A DNA stretch of 64,000 bases. Source: Tenacibaculum sp. 1_MG-2023 (GTDB taxonomy: Bacteria; Bacteroidota; Bacteroidia; Flavobacteriales; Flavobacteriaceae). The notes below the pieces were generated by a model, which was not told where the DNA came from, searched no databases, and worked only from the letters and a program-made list of their open reading frames with translations. The translations under genes were made by a program, and so were the position numbers. The DNA is taken from positions 186,001-250,000 of the forward strand of contig NZ_JAUORH010000002.1 in the NCBI RefSeq assembly GCF_030547425.1. Reading direction: 5' to 3'. This document shows, piece by piece, positions 26,563-34,905 of the stretch. How positions within the stretch are numbered: position 1 is the stretch's first letter; every line of letters starts with the position of its first letter.

Positions 26563-27234
26563 TTACTTTTTCCCATCAACTACAACTACTATCTCGCCTT
26601 TAGGTGGCTTTTCAGTATAATATGCTAGCACTTCTTTTACACTTCCTCGTTTGGTTTCTTCAAACAGTTTTGTCAATTCTCTAGAGACCGATAGTTGTCT
26701 GTCCTCTCCAAAATACTCCACAAAACTTGTAAGTGTTTTCAATAACTTGTGTGGACTCTCATAAAAAATCATCGTACGTGTTTCTTCTGCTAAGAATTTT
26801 AACCGTGTTTGACGTCCTTTTTTTACAGGTAAAAAACCTTCAAAAACAAATTTATCATTCGGTAACCCCGAATTCACCAAAGCTGGAACAAACGCAGTAG
26901 CTCCTGGTAAACACTCTACATCAACACCATGTTGTACACATGCTCTGGTTAATAAAAAACCAGGATCGGAAATAGCAGGGGTTCCAGCGTCAGAAATCAG
27001 TGCAAACGTTTCACCACTTTGCATACGTTTTACAATGGTATCCACTGTTTTGTGTTCGTTGTGCATATGATGTGACTGCATAGGTGTAGCAATATCAAAA
27101 TGCTTTAGCAGTTTTCCACTGGTACGCGTATCTTCCGCTAAAATATAATCTACTTCTTTTAAAATATTCAGTGCTCTTAGCGTAATATCTTCTAAATTCC
27201 CAATCGGTGTAGGTACCAAATACAATTTACTCAT
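26563..27234 (-). CDS. rsmI: 16S rRNA (cytidine-1402-2'-O)-methyltransferase
   Basis: Adds the 2'-O-methyl group to C1402 in the decoding centre of 16S rRNA using SAM. 223 residues of the tetrapyrrole-methylase fold, slightly shorter than the E. coli enzyme. The N-terminal LYLVPTPIGNLEDITLRAL and central SDAGTPAISDPG motifs are diagnostic. It is transcribed divergently from dxs across only 38 bp. Its -7 box (TAGCTTTG) ends four bases before the ATG, so the mRNA is probably leaderless. Confidence 0.96.
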   Translation of the reverse strand: MSKLYLVPTPIGNLEDITLRALNILKEVDYILAEDTRTSGKLLKHFDIATPMQSHHMHNEHKTVDTIVKRMQSGETFALISDAGTPAISDPGFLLTRACVQHGVDVECLPGATAFVPALVNSGLPNDKFVFEGFLPVKKGRQTRLKFLAEETRTMIFYESPHKLLKTLTSFVEYFGEDRQLSVSRELTKLFEETKRGSVKEVLAYYTEKPPKGEIVVVVDGKK

Positions 27235-27238
27235 ACAA

Positions 27239-27246
27239 CAAAGCTA
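27239..27246 (-). promoter_or_regulatory. -7 box of rsmI, four bases before ATG
   Basis: Read on the minus strand, TAGCTTTG is followed by TTGT and then ATG. The match to TAnnTTTG is exact. The predicted transcription start coincides with the start codon. Confidence 0.6.
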
Positions 27247-27260
27247 CAACAAAGTTTTCT

Positions 27261-27268
27261 TACATTTG
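27261..27268 (+). promoter_or_regulatory. -7 box of dxs, four bases before ATG
   Basis: TACATTTG, exact match to TAnnTTTG, followed by TCCT and the dxs ATG at 27273. It is divergent to the rsmI box 14 bp away, so each promoter's -33 region reaches towards the other gene. Confidence 0.6.
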
Positions 27269-27272
27269 TCCT

Positions 27273-29042
27273 ATGCCAAAAAAGCTGTTAAAAAATATTG
27301 ATTTTCCTTCGGATATTAGACAACTTAATCCTGAAAATTTTCCGCAATTAGCGAAAGAATTGCGTGAATTTATTATTGATGTGGTTTCCACAAAAGAAGG
27401 ACATTTAGGTGCAAGTTTAGGAGTGGTTGAACTTACCATTGCACTTCATTATTTGTTTGATACTCCTAACGATTTATTGGTTTGGGACGTTGGGCATCAA
27501 GCTTACGGACATAAAATTTTAACAGGAAGAAAAGACGTTTTTCACACCAATCGTCAGCTTGATGGGATTTCTGGTTTTCCAAAACGTTCTGAAAGTGAAT
27601 ACGACACTTTTGGCGTGGGGCACTCCTCTACTGCTATTTCAGCAGCTTTAGGAATGGCAATCGCCTCAAAATTACAAGATATTGAAAAACACCATATCGC
27701 AGTAATTGGTGATGCCTCTATCGCAAGTGGAATGGCTTTTGAAGCCTTAAATCACGCAGGAGACACCAATGCTAATTTGTTGGTTATTCTGAATGATAAT
27801 GCGATTGGTATTGACCCATCGGTAGGTGCATTAAAAGATTATTTAACTAAGATTAAATCACCTAGATTAGAAATTGAGCAACATAATATTTTTGAAGCTC
27901 TTAACTTTGATTACTCGGGACCAATTAATGGACATAATTTTGAAGAATTATTACGTGAATTAGATCGATTAAAAAACGTTCAGGGCCCTAAGTTTTTACA
28001 CGTAATAACTACCAAAGGGAAAGGATTACGACAAGCAGAACAAGATCAAGTAAGGTATCACGCTCCTGGGAAATTTGATAAAGTTTCTGGAGATGTTCTA
28101 CCTAAAGAAGCAAGTAAATACACTAAATTTCAAGATGTTTTTGGAAAAACAATTGTTGAACTAGCGAAGCAAAATGAAAAAATTGTAGGAATTACGCCCG
28201 CTATGTTAACTGGGAGTTCCTTAAAATTTATGATGCAAGAGTTTCCTGATAGAACATTTGATGTAGGTATTGCTGAACAACATGCTGTAACCTTAGCTGC
28301 TGGTATGGCAACTCAAGGACTAGTTCCTTTTTGTAACATATATTCTACCTTTTTACAACGAGCTTACGACCAAATAATTCACGATGTTGCTTTACAGAGC
28401 TTACCTGTAATTTTCTGCTTAGATAGAGCAGGATTGGTAGGTGAAGACGGAGCAACACATCACGGAGTTTTTGATTTAGCATATTTACGTTGCATACCCA
28501 ACCTAATTGTATTTGCCCCTCGTAACGAAATAGAGCTACGTAACATAATGTTTATCGCTCAACAAGGATTAGAGCACCCAATTGCGATTCGTTATCCAAG
28601 AGGGAAAGGAAAATTAGAACAATGGCAACTTCCTTTTGAAATCATGGAAATAGGGAAAGGAGTTTGTTTAAAAGAAGGAAGTCAAATAGCAGTGTTATCT
28701 ATCGGAACAATAGCTGAAAATGTCTCAGAAGCAATAAATCAGCTTGAAAACAACGAATCGGTTGCACATTACGACCTACGCTTTGTAAAACCTTTAGACA
28801 AACAACTTTTAGACACTATTTTCAAAAAATTTAATACTATTATCACTGTTGAAGACGGCGCTATCAAAGGTGGATTTGGAAGTGAGGTATTAGAGTATGC
28901 TTCCAAAGCAAATTATCAAGGAAAAATCAAACTATTAGGAATTCCTGATGAGTTTATACATCACGGTACGATTCAACAATTACAAGAAGTATGTGGAATT
29001 GGTGTTAATTCAATTAAAAAAACAATTCAGAGTCTTCTATAA
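27273..29042 (+). CDS. dxs: 1-deoxy-D-xylulose-5-phosphate synthase
   Basis: First step of the MEP pathway: condenses pyruvate and glyceraldehyde 3-phosphate, using thiamine diphosphate. It feeds isoprenoid, quinone and carotenoid synthesis. 589 residues. The ThDP motif appears as IGDASIASGMAFEALNHAG, ending in LNDNAIGI; the second domain has GIAEQHAVTLAAGMA and the C-terminal transketolase domain is intact. The last few codons are part of a 61-bp inverted repeat that separates the gene from convergent atpG. Confidence 0.96.
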   Translation: MPKKLLKNIDFPSDIRQLNPENFPQLAKELREFIIDVVSTKEGHLGASLGVVELTIALHYLFDTPNDLLVWDVGHQAYGHKILTGRKDVFHTNRQLDGISGFPKRSESEYDTFGVGHSSTAISAALGMAIASKLQDIEKHHIAVIGDASIASGMAFEALNHAGDTNANLLVILNDNAIGIDPSVGALKDYLTKIKSPRLEIEQHNIFEALNFDYSGPINGHNFEELLRELDRLKNVQGPKFLHVITTKGKGLRQAEQDQVRYHAPGKFDKVSGDVLPKEASKYTKFQDVFGKTIVELAKQNEKIVGITPAMLTGSSLKFMMQEFPDRTFDVGIAEQHAVTLAAGMATQGLVPFCNIYSTFLQRAYDQIIHDVALQSLPVIFCLDRAGLVGEDGATHHGVFDLAYLRCIPNLIVFAPRNEIELRNIMFIAQQGLEHPIAIRYPRGKGKLEQWQLPFEIMEIGKGVCLKEGSQIAVLSIGTIAENVSEAINQLENNESVAHYDLRFVKPLDKQLLDTIFKKFNTIITVEDGAIKGGFGSEVLEYASKANYQGKIKLLGIPDEFIHHGTIQQLQEVCGIGVNSIKKTIQSLL

Positions 29043-29089
29043 AAGAAAAGCGAACCAAATTGGTTCGCTTTTCTTTTATAGAAGACTCT
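29029..29089. terminator. 61-bp perfect hairpin between dxs and atpG
   Basis: Two 30-base arms (29029-29058 and 29060-29089) are perfect reverse complements with a single central base between them. The core is AAAAGCGAACCAA / TTGGTTCGCTTTT. The left arm includes the last codons and stop of dxs. A-rich and T-rich flanks on both strands suit a bidirectional terminator, although the stem is far longer than needed. Confidence 0.75.
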
Positions 29090-29103
29090 CAGAATATTCT
29101 GAG
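29088..29103. repeat. 16-bp perfect palindrome after the long hairpin
   Basis: CTCAGAATATTCTGAG is self-complementary and shares two bases with the end of the 61-bp hairpin. It lies 17 bp from the atpG stop. It may be a second hairpin on the atpG side or a protein-binding site. No role is proven. Confidence 0.6.
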
Positions 29104-29119
29104 GAATAATTCTCTTTTC

Positions 29120-29980
29120 TTAGTTATTTAAAGCTTCTGCTCCTCCAACGATCTCTAAAATTTCGTTTGTAATAGCAGCTTGACGTGCTTTGTTATACGT
29201 TAATAATAAATCATCACGTAATTCCGTTGCATTATCAGTTGCTTTGTGCATTGCAGTCATACGAGCACCGTGTTCGGCAGCAAATGAATCACGAATTGCC
29301 TTGTATAATTGCGTTTTTAATGACTTAGGAATTAACTCTAAAATAATTTCCTCTTTAGACGGTTCAAAAATGTAATCTAAATTAGCATTTGATTCTCCTT
29401 CTACTGGTTGAATTGGCAAGAATTGCTCTACTTGTGGTATTTGAGTTGCTGCATTTTTAAATCTGTTGTATATGACTTCTATTTTATCATAAGAACCATC
29501 AACAAATAAATTCATTAACTGTTCAGCAACTTCAGCAGCATTATCAAAAGTTAAGTCATCAAAAATATTACTTCTATTTTCAATAACTGTATATTCTTTT
29601 GATAAAATATCATTTCCTTTTTTACCAATCGTTAATAAATCAACAGTAGCATCGTTATATTTCTCATTAATAGTTTTAACTGTTTCTTTAATAATAGATG
29701 AGTTAAAACCTCCACATAAACCTCTGTTAGAGGTTATAGTAACTAACAATACTTTGTTTACTTCTCTTTCTGTTGAATACACTCCACCTGCATCACTATC
29801 TAACGTAGCACTTAAGCTTTGTAATAATTCGGTAAGCTTAGATGAATATGGGCGCATTGCTGTGATTGCATCTTGAGCTTTTTTCAACTTTGCAGCCGAC
29901 ACCATTTTCATGGCAGAGGTAATCTGCATTGTTGATTTGATCGAAGTAATTCTGTTACGTATTTCTTTTAAGTTTGCCAT
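29120..29980 (-). CDS. atpG: ATP synthase gamma subunit
   Basis: Central rotor shaft of the F1 sector. 286 residues. The N-terminal helix (LKEIRNRITSIKSTMQITSAMKMVSAAKLKKAQ) and C-terminal helix (RQAAITNEILEIVGGAEAL) are typical. It is the last gene of the operon, 73 bp after atpA, with a hairpin in that gap. No atpD or atpC follows: instead comes the terminator region shared with dxs. Confidence 0.96.
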   Translation of the reverse strand: MANLKEIRNRITSIKSTMQITSAMKMVSAAKLKKAQDAITAMRPYSSKLTELLQSLSATLDSDAGGVYSTEREVNKVLLVTITSNRGLCGGFNSSIIKETVKTINEKYNDATVDLLTIGKKGNDILSKEYTVIENRSNIFDDLTFDNAAEVAEQLMNLFVDGSYDKIEVIYNRFKNAATQIPQVEQFLPIQPVEGESNANLDYIFEPSKEEIILELIPKSLKTQLYKAIRDSFAAEHGARMTAMHKATDNATELRDDLLLTYNKARQAAITNEILEIVGGAEALNN

Positions 29981-29993
29981 ACTTTGTAGTATT

Positions 29994-30043
29994 TAGTATT
30001 GAGCACTGAGTATTGAGAAGTTTCATCTCAATACTCAATACTA
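29994..30043 (-). repeat. Intercistronic hairpin between atpA and atpG
   Basis: Eleven-base arms GAGTATTGAGA (30008-30018) and TCTCAATACTC (30026-30036) surround a 7-base loop. An outer pair TAGTATT (29994-30000) and AATACTA (30037-30043) extends the stem across a 7-base bulge. There is no T run. An mRNA processing or stability element, or a dispersed repeat, is more likely than a terminator. Confidence 0.65.
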
Positions 30044-30053
30044 AAGTCTTTTA

Positions 30054-31634
30054 TTAAGCTGAAAATTTAGCTGAAACTTCTTTAGCAGCGTCTCTTAAAG
30101 TATCAATTACTTCATCAGTTAACTTTCCTGCTTTTAAAGTATCTAAAGTATCTCTGTGCTTAGCATTTAAATACTCTAAATAATCTTTTTCAAATTCTTT
30201 TACCTTGTTTACAGGTACATCTTTTAACAAGTTTTTAGAACCTGCATAGATGATAGCCACCTGATCTTCTACAGTATAAGGATCGTTTTGAGCTTGCTTT
30301 AAGATCTCAACATTACGCTTACCTTTTTCAATTACATTTAAGGTAGCAGCATCTAAATCAGAACCAAACTTAGCGAAAGCTTCTAATTCACGATATTGGG
30401 CTTGATCTAATTTTAAAGTACCTGATACTTTCTTCATTGATTTAATCTGAGCATTTCCTCCTACACGTGATACCGAAATACCTACATTAATCGCTGGACG
30501 AACACCCGAGTTGAATAAATCAGACTCTAAGAAGATCTGTCCATCAGTAATCGAAATTACGTTTGTAGGAATATATGCTGAAACGTCTCCTGCTTGAGTT
30601 TCAATAATTGGCAATGCTGTTAAAGATCCTCCACCTTTTACTTTACCTTTTAATGAAGCTGGTAAATCGTTCATTTCAGCAGCAATTGCATCATCATTAA
30701 TAACTTTTGCAGCACGCTCTAATAATCTTGAGTGTAAGTAGAATACATCCCCTGGGTAAGCCTCACGTCCTGGTGGTCTTCTTAATAATAATGATACCTC
30801 ACGGTACGCTACTGCTTGTTTTGATAAATCATCATAAACAATTAAAGCTGGTCTACCAGTATCACGGAAATATTCTCCAATTGCAGCTCCTGCAAATGGT
30901 GCATATACCTGCATTGGCGCAGGGTCAGATGCATTTGCAGCAACAATAGTTGTATAAGCTAACGCTCCTTTTTCTTCTAACATGTTAGCAATTGCTGCTA
31001 CTGTTGAAGCTTTTTGACCGATAGCTACGTAGATACAGTACACTGGTTGTCCTGCATCATAAAATTCTTTTTGATTTAAGATAGTATCAATAGCAACAGT
31101 TGATTTACCTGTTTGACGGTCTCCAATGATTAACTCACGTTGACCACGTCCTACTGGAATCATTGCATCGATAGATTTGATACCTGTTTGCATTGGCTCT
31201 GTTACAGGCTCACGGAAAATAACTCCTGGTGCTTTACGCTCTAATGGCATTTCAAAAGTTTCACCTTGAATTGGTCCTTTACCATCAATTGGTTGCCCTA
31301 ATGTATTTACAACACGTCCTACAATTCCTTCTCCAGCTTTTAAAGAAGCAATTCTTTCTGTACGCTTTACAGTAGATCCTTCTCTTACTGAAGTAGAAGC
31401 TCCTAATAATACAACACCTGCATTATCTTCTTCTAAGTTTAATACGATACCTTCTAACCCATTATCGAACTCTACTAATTCTCCGTATTGTACGTTAGAT
31501 AACCCATAAACACGTGCAATACCATCACCTACTTGTAATACAGTCCCTACTTCGTTTAATGAAGCCTTAGACTCAAAATTTGTTAATTGTTCCTTTAAAA
31601 TTGCTGATACTTCAGCTGGTTTAATTGCTGCCAT
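30054..31634 (-). CDS. atpA: ATP synthase alpha subunit
   Basis: Regulatory nucleotide-binding subunit of F1. 526 residues. The P-loop GDRQTGKST, the strand [20 protein letters not shown] and the region [20 protein letters not shown] are standard. The N-terminal beta-barrel has [21 protein letters not shown]. It is preceded by atpH (21-bp gap) and followed by atpG. The catalytic beta subunit gene is not in this operon. Confidence 0.98.
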   Translation of the reverse strand: MAAIKPAEVSAILKEQLTNFESKASLNEVGTVLQVGDGIARVYGLSNVQYGELVEFDNGLEGIVLNLEEDNAGVVLLGASTSVREGSTVKRTERIASLKAGEGIVGRVVNTLGQPIDGKGPIQGETFEMPLERKAPGVIFREPVTEPMQTGIKSIDAMIPVGRGQRELIIGDRQTGKSTVAIDTILNQKEFYDAGQPVYCIYVAIGQKASTVAAIANMLEEKGALAYTTIVAANASDPAPMQVYAPFAGAAIGEYFRDTGRPALIVYDDLSKQAVAYREVSLLLRRPPGREAYPGDVFYLHSRLLERAAKVINDDAIAAEMNDLPASLKGKVKGGGSLTALPIIETQAGDVSAYIPTNVISITDGQIFLESDLFNSGVRPAINVGISVSRVGGNAQIKSMKKVSGTLKLDQAQYRELEAFAKFGSDLDAATLNVIEKGKRNVEILKQAQNDPYTVEDQVAIIYAGSKNLLKDVPVNKVKEFEKDYLEYLNAKHRDTLDTLKAGKLTDEVIDTLRDAAKEVSAKFSA

Positions 31635-31655
31635 CTTATTTCTTTTGATGTATAA

Positions 31656-32213
31656 TTAAATTTTTGGAATGTAATGACTGTTGTCAAACTCTCTCCTTAA
31701 CTCATTAAATTGGTTAGAAATACTTGCATCGTACTGCACATCTCCAACACGTAAGATAAATCCTCCTAAAATATCAGGATTTACTATATTTTCAATACTC
31801 GCATTGTTTCCTGTAAGGGCTACAATTTTAGCTTGTATTTTATCTTCTAATGCTTTTGTTAAAGCTACTGCTGTAGTAACTCTAGCAACGTTAATGTTTT
31901 TGTGGTAATCGTATATAACAGCGTACTGCTTAGCAATAGGCTCTAACATTACCATACGCTTGTTTTCCTCTAATAAGTTAAATAATCCTTTTACTATATT
32001 ATCTACTTTATCACCAAAAAGTGCATTTAAAACTTTACGTTTATCTGCAGCTTTAATTACAGGACTTTTAAGCATAAGATCTAAATCAGCGCTTTCAGCA
32101 ATTGTATCAACGATTAACTTCATGTTATCGTTTACTAAAGTTTCATTTCCTGAATCTTTAGCTAAGTTTAAAACTGCCTTTGCGTAACGTAATGCTGCTC
32201 TTGCTTCTTTCAT
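31656..32213 (-). CDS. atpH: ATP synthase delta subunit
   Basis: Peripheral-stalk subunit (OSCP homologue) that fixes F1 to the b subunits. 185 residues. The N-terminal ALRYAKAVLNLAKDSGNE and C-terminal NPDILGGFILRVGDVQYDAS motifs are typical. It begins 7 bp after the atpF stop and ends 21 bp before atpA. Confidence 0.95.
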   Translation of the reverse strand: MKEARAALRYAKAVLNLAKDSGNETLVNDNMKLIVDTIAESADLDLMLKSPVIKAADKRKVLNALFGDKVDNIVKGLFNLLEENKRMVMLEPIAKQYAVIYDYHKNINVARVTTAVALTKALEDKIQAKIVALTGNNASIENIVNPDILGGFILRVGDVQYDASISNQFNELRREFDNSHYIPKI

Positions 32214-32220
32214 CTGCTGA

Positions 32221-32718
32221 TTAGTTTAAAATAACCTCTTCTAACATTCCTTCTACAAGCTTTAATTGATCATCTTGTGAAGCTAATTCTTTTCTTACAA
32301 CCTTTTGAGCTATCTCGATAGATAAATCACCTACTTTTTTCTTTAACTCAGCAATTGCTGCTTGTTGCTCTTGCTTAATGGTAGCCTTAGCATTCTCTAC
32401 CATAGTAGAAGTTTGCTCCTCAGCTTCTTGCTTTGCATCAGCAATAATTTTATCTTTAATCTCACGAGCCTCTTTCATCATTGTATCTCTCTCAGCTCTT
32501 GCTTCTTTTAATAAGCGCTCATTATCTGCTTGTAAGTTTTGCATTTCTTTACGAGCATTTTCAGCTTGATCTAATGCTTTTTGGATTCCTTCTTCACGCT
32601 CATTTAATGCGCTTAATATAGGCTTCCAAGCAAATTTTGCTAATAAAAATATTAACACTGCTAAAATGACTAGCTGCATAAAAAACAACCCTACTGAAAA
32701 ATCATTAAATATACCCAT
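32221..32718 (-). CDS. atpF: ATP synthase b subunit
   Basis: Membrane-anchored peripheral stalk. 165 residues from MGIFNDFSVGLFFMQ at 32718. The open frame extends 20 residues upstream (to 32778), but those residues are basic, precede a membrane anchor that normally lies at the very N-terminus, and are not family-like. One membrane helix (about 9-28, VILAVLIFLLAKFAW) is followed by the long coiled coil to the C-terminus. Only one b gene is present, so the stalk is probably a homodimer. Confidence 0.94.
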   Translation of the reverse strand: MGIFNDFSVGLFFMQLVILAVLIFLLAKFAWKPILSALNEREEGIQKALDQAENARKEMQNLQADNERLLKEARAERDTMMKEAREIKDKIIADAKQEAEEQTSTMVENAKATIKQEQQAAIAELKKKVGDLSIEIAQKVVRKELASQDDQLKLVEGMLEEVILN

Positions 32719-32812
32719 TGTTTCTATTGTATTCTTTTTGTTTTTGTTTAATTTTTTTAAAAATAATTCTTTAGCCAACCGCTAAAGAATTATTTTTTTT
32801 GATTTTCTTGTA

Positions 32813-33001
32813 CTATCCTAAAAGTAAAGCACCGAATGCTAAACCTTCTAATAATGCTCCAATAATAATCATTGCAGTTTGGATTTTACCAGCTGCTTCT
32901 GGTTGACGTGCGATAGCTTCCATTGCACTTCCTCCGATTTTACCTAATCCTAATCCTGCTCCGATTACGATTAAACCTGCTCCAACTAAATTAAGTGTCA
33001 T
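32813..33001 (-). CDS. atpE: ATP synthase c subunit
   Basis: Forms the ion-translocating rotor ring. 62 residues, two membrane helices joined by the loop ARQPE. The carboxylate is in helix 2 (GALLEGLAFGALL). The residue after the key Glu is Gly rather than the Ser or Thr of sodium-binding rings, and helix 1 lacks the partner Gln. So proton coupling is favoured (inference from known ring motifs). Confidence 0.95.
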   Translation of the reverse strand: MTLNLVGAGLIVIGAGLGLGKIGGSAMEAIARQPEAAGKIQTAMIIIGALLEGLAFGALLLG

Positions 33002-33049
33002 AATAAATTGATTTATATATAATTAAACAAAATTTTAATTCTAATTTAT

Positions 33050-34177
33050 TTAGTGATGATCATGTTCTTCAACTGCCATCCCTATAAATAACGATGATAA
33101 CATCGTGAAAATATATGCTTGTAAAAATGCTACTAGAACTTCTATCAACGTTAAAAACAAGGTTAATAAAAATGAAATACTCGTTGCTCCTGCAGTTCCA
33201 AACTTTGCTTTCAACAATATCATTAACGCCGCAATACCCATTACTACAGAGTGACCTGCAGTAATATTTGCAAATAAACGCACAAATAATGAGAATGGCT
33301 TTGTTAACATCCCTAATACTTCAATAGGTGCTAATACTATTTTCATTAAAACAGGAACTCCTGGCATCCAAAAAATATGTTTCCAATAATCTTTGTTTCC
33401 TGAAAACTGAACGATAAAGAATGTAAACATTGCTAAACAAACAGTAACTGCTATTTGCCCTGTTACGTTAAACCCTAATGGGGTTAACCCTAATAAATTT
33501 AAAGCCCAGATAAAGAAAAACACTGTTAACAAAAACCCCATAAACTTTCGGTAATGTTTCTCTCCAATGTTTGGACGTGCAATCTCGTCTCTAACGTATA
33601 ACACTAATGGTTCAAGAACACGTGCAAAACCTGTTGGCACAGGCCCCTTTTTATATCCGCTTGCCAAACCTCTAAATCCAAAAAACATTAACAAACCTAC
33701 TAACAACATTCCAAACACACTTTTAGTAATAGAAAAATCTAACACTTTATGTGCATTGGTAGCGTGATGAGTTTCATCGAAAGCAACCGCAGTTTCCTCT
33801 CGATTTAACTCATATATTTTACTATGAATTTTAGCAAGCTTCACTCCACCTTTTTCTACAACAACATGACCGTCATCGTTGTGGTGAAATTCAGAAGACA
33901 TAAAAGTTTTTAACCCTTGACTTGTCCAAACAATTACTGGCAATGAAAACCCAATATGTTTACGCTCACCTGCATCGTTTGTATACGAAAACAGTGTAAA
34001 GTCATGCGAATCTGCTAAGTGATGTTTAATGTATCCATCAATTTCACTTTTAGTATTAACTCTTCCTCCATCTTTTGATTTTGAAGTTGTATCCCCTCCT
34101 CCAGCGAACGCTGTAAATGAACTAAATACTATTGCTAGTACCGTTAAAAAATAGACAGGTTTTTTTGCTATCATCAT
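33050..34177 (-). CDS. atpB: ATP synthase a subunit with long periplasmic N-terminus
   Basis: Stator ion channel of F0. 375 residues against about 270 in E. coli. The extra length is at the N-terminus: a signal-peptide-like segment (VYFLTVLAIVFSSFTAFA, about 8-25), then about 115 soluble residues with His clusters (EFHHNDDGH, ETHHATNAH). The channel core follows with about five helices and the essential Arg in LFVRLFANITAGH. Extended a subunits of this kind occur in Bacteroidota. A dedicated promoter lies 41 bp upstream. The start may be Met1 or Met2. Confidence 0.95.
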   Translation of the reverse strand: MMIAKKPVYFLTVLAIVFSSFTAFAGGGDTTSKSKDGGRVNTKSEIDGYIKHHLADSHDFTLFSYTNDAGERKHIGFSLPVIVWTSQGLKTFMSSEFHHNDDGHVVVEKGGVKLAKIHSKIYELNREETAVAFDETHHATNAHKVLDFSITKSVFGMLLVGLLMFFGFRGLASGYKKGPVPTGFARVLEPLVLYVRDEIARPNIGEKHYRKFMGFLLTVFFFIWALNLLGLTPLGFNVTGQIAVTVCLAMFTFFIVQFSGNKDYWKHIFWMPGVPVLMKIVLAPIEVLGMLTKPFSLFVRLFANITAGHSVVMGIAALMILLKAKFGTAGATSISFLLTLFLTLIEVLVAFLQAYIFTMLSSLFIGMAVEEHDHH

Positions 34178-34217
34178 ACCTTGCTAAATATAGAATTATG
34201 GTCTCTAAATTTCCGTG

Positions 34218-34247
34218 CAAAGGTACACAATAAATTAAAACTACAAA
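34218..34247 (-). promoter_or_regulatory. Promoter of the atpB-E-F-H-A-G operon
   Basis: On the minus strand TTTG (34247 to 34244), 18 bases, then TACCTTTG (34225 to 34218). Both boxes match the Bacteroidota consensus. This gives the ATPase genes their own promoter, separate from the upstream sprE group. Confidence 0.7.
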
Positions 34248-34301
34248 CGGTTTTTTTATTTAGTTTTCTTGAGTCTTTTAACGGCTTACAAAAACAGTGA
34301 A

Positions 34302-34682
34302 CTACCTATTATTCAACAACTTTGAAACACCAGCCGCTTCAACGAATAAAAAAGTAAGAATCGGAACTAGTATCGATATTTTTTCTGGCTTAGTTAAACC
34401 TGTTTCAGAAAATATCGAGTCCTGATATAGTAATATAAATACTCCAAACTTTACCAACATTAAACCAAGATATAAATAACCTGTTTCATTAGGCAAGTAA
34501 TTTACCACGACTTCAACTGATATATAAATCACCAATGAAGCTATTGCATTGAATATGTATATTGACAACAATGAAAACGTAAGACTAATATCATTTTTTT
34601 CTACAAAAAAATCATTTAAAAAAAAACCTAAAGCACTCAAAGTTAGCACAACCAAGGTGAAAATTATAATTCGTTTAATCAT
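34302..34682 (-). CDS. DUF6168 family membrane protein
   Basis: 126 residues with four predicted membrane helices (about 5-23, 34-57, 66-84, 101-120). It overlaps the preceding atpZ-like gene by 8 bp. In position and topology it corresponds to the AtpI-type accessory proteins found before the F0 genes in many operons, which help insert or assemble the c ring. For this family that role is inferred. A gap of 124 bp, holding the atp promoter, follows. Confidence 0.8.
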   Translation of the reverse strand: MIKRIIIFTLVVLTLSALGFFLNDFFVEKNDISLTFSLLSIYIFNAIASLVIYISVEVVVNYLPNETGYLYLGLMLVKFGVFILLYQDSIFSETGLTKPEKISILVPILTFLFVEAAGVSKLLNNR

Positions 34683-34905
34683 CTTTGTTCGTTAGTTTTG
34701 TTACCTCTCTAATTACAGAATACATTGATATGAAAACTGCCACAAGTGTACAAATTTTTACGTAAAGTTGGTTATCGTTCGGGTATTTTTGGTCTAACCA
34801 TTCACCTAGTAAACTTCCTAAGTAAATAGTTAGCCCCATTTGAAGTGCGATTCCTGTGAATCGTATGTATTTATTAAGCGGTTTTTTCTTTGAGTCCTTG
34901 CTCAT
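34675..34905 (-). CDS. AtpZ/AtpI family protein
   Basis: 76 residues with two membrane helices (about 12-33 and 46-66), including the family motif GLTIYLGSLLGEWLDQKYP. AtpZ/AtpI proteins assist F0 assembly and have been proposed to carry magnesium or calcium. It overlaps bactofilin by 32 bp upstream and DUF6168 by 8 bp downstream, so the four upstream genes form a tight unit. Confidence 0.88.
   Translation of the reverse strand: MSKDSKKKPLNKYIRFTGIALQMGLTIYLGSLLGEWLDQKYPNDNQLYVKICTLVAVFISMYSVIREVTKLTNKDD

Noticed and set aside
32719..32778. Twenty-residue N-terminal extension of atpF
   Set aside because: The residues are basic and do not precede a membrane anchor in b subunits. The Met at 32718 gives the family N-terminus.
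32813..33001. Sodium-driven c ring
   Set aside because: The Glu of helix 2 is followed by Gly and not by Ser or Thr, and the Gln of helix 1 is absent.
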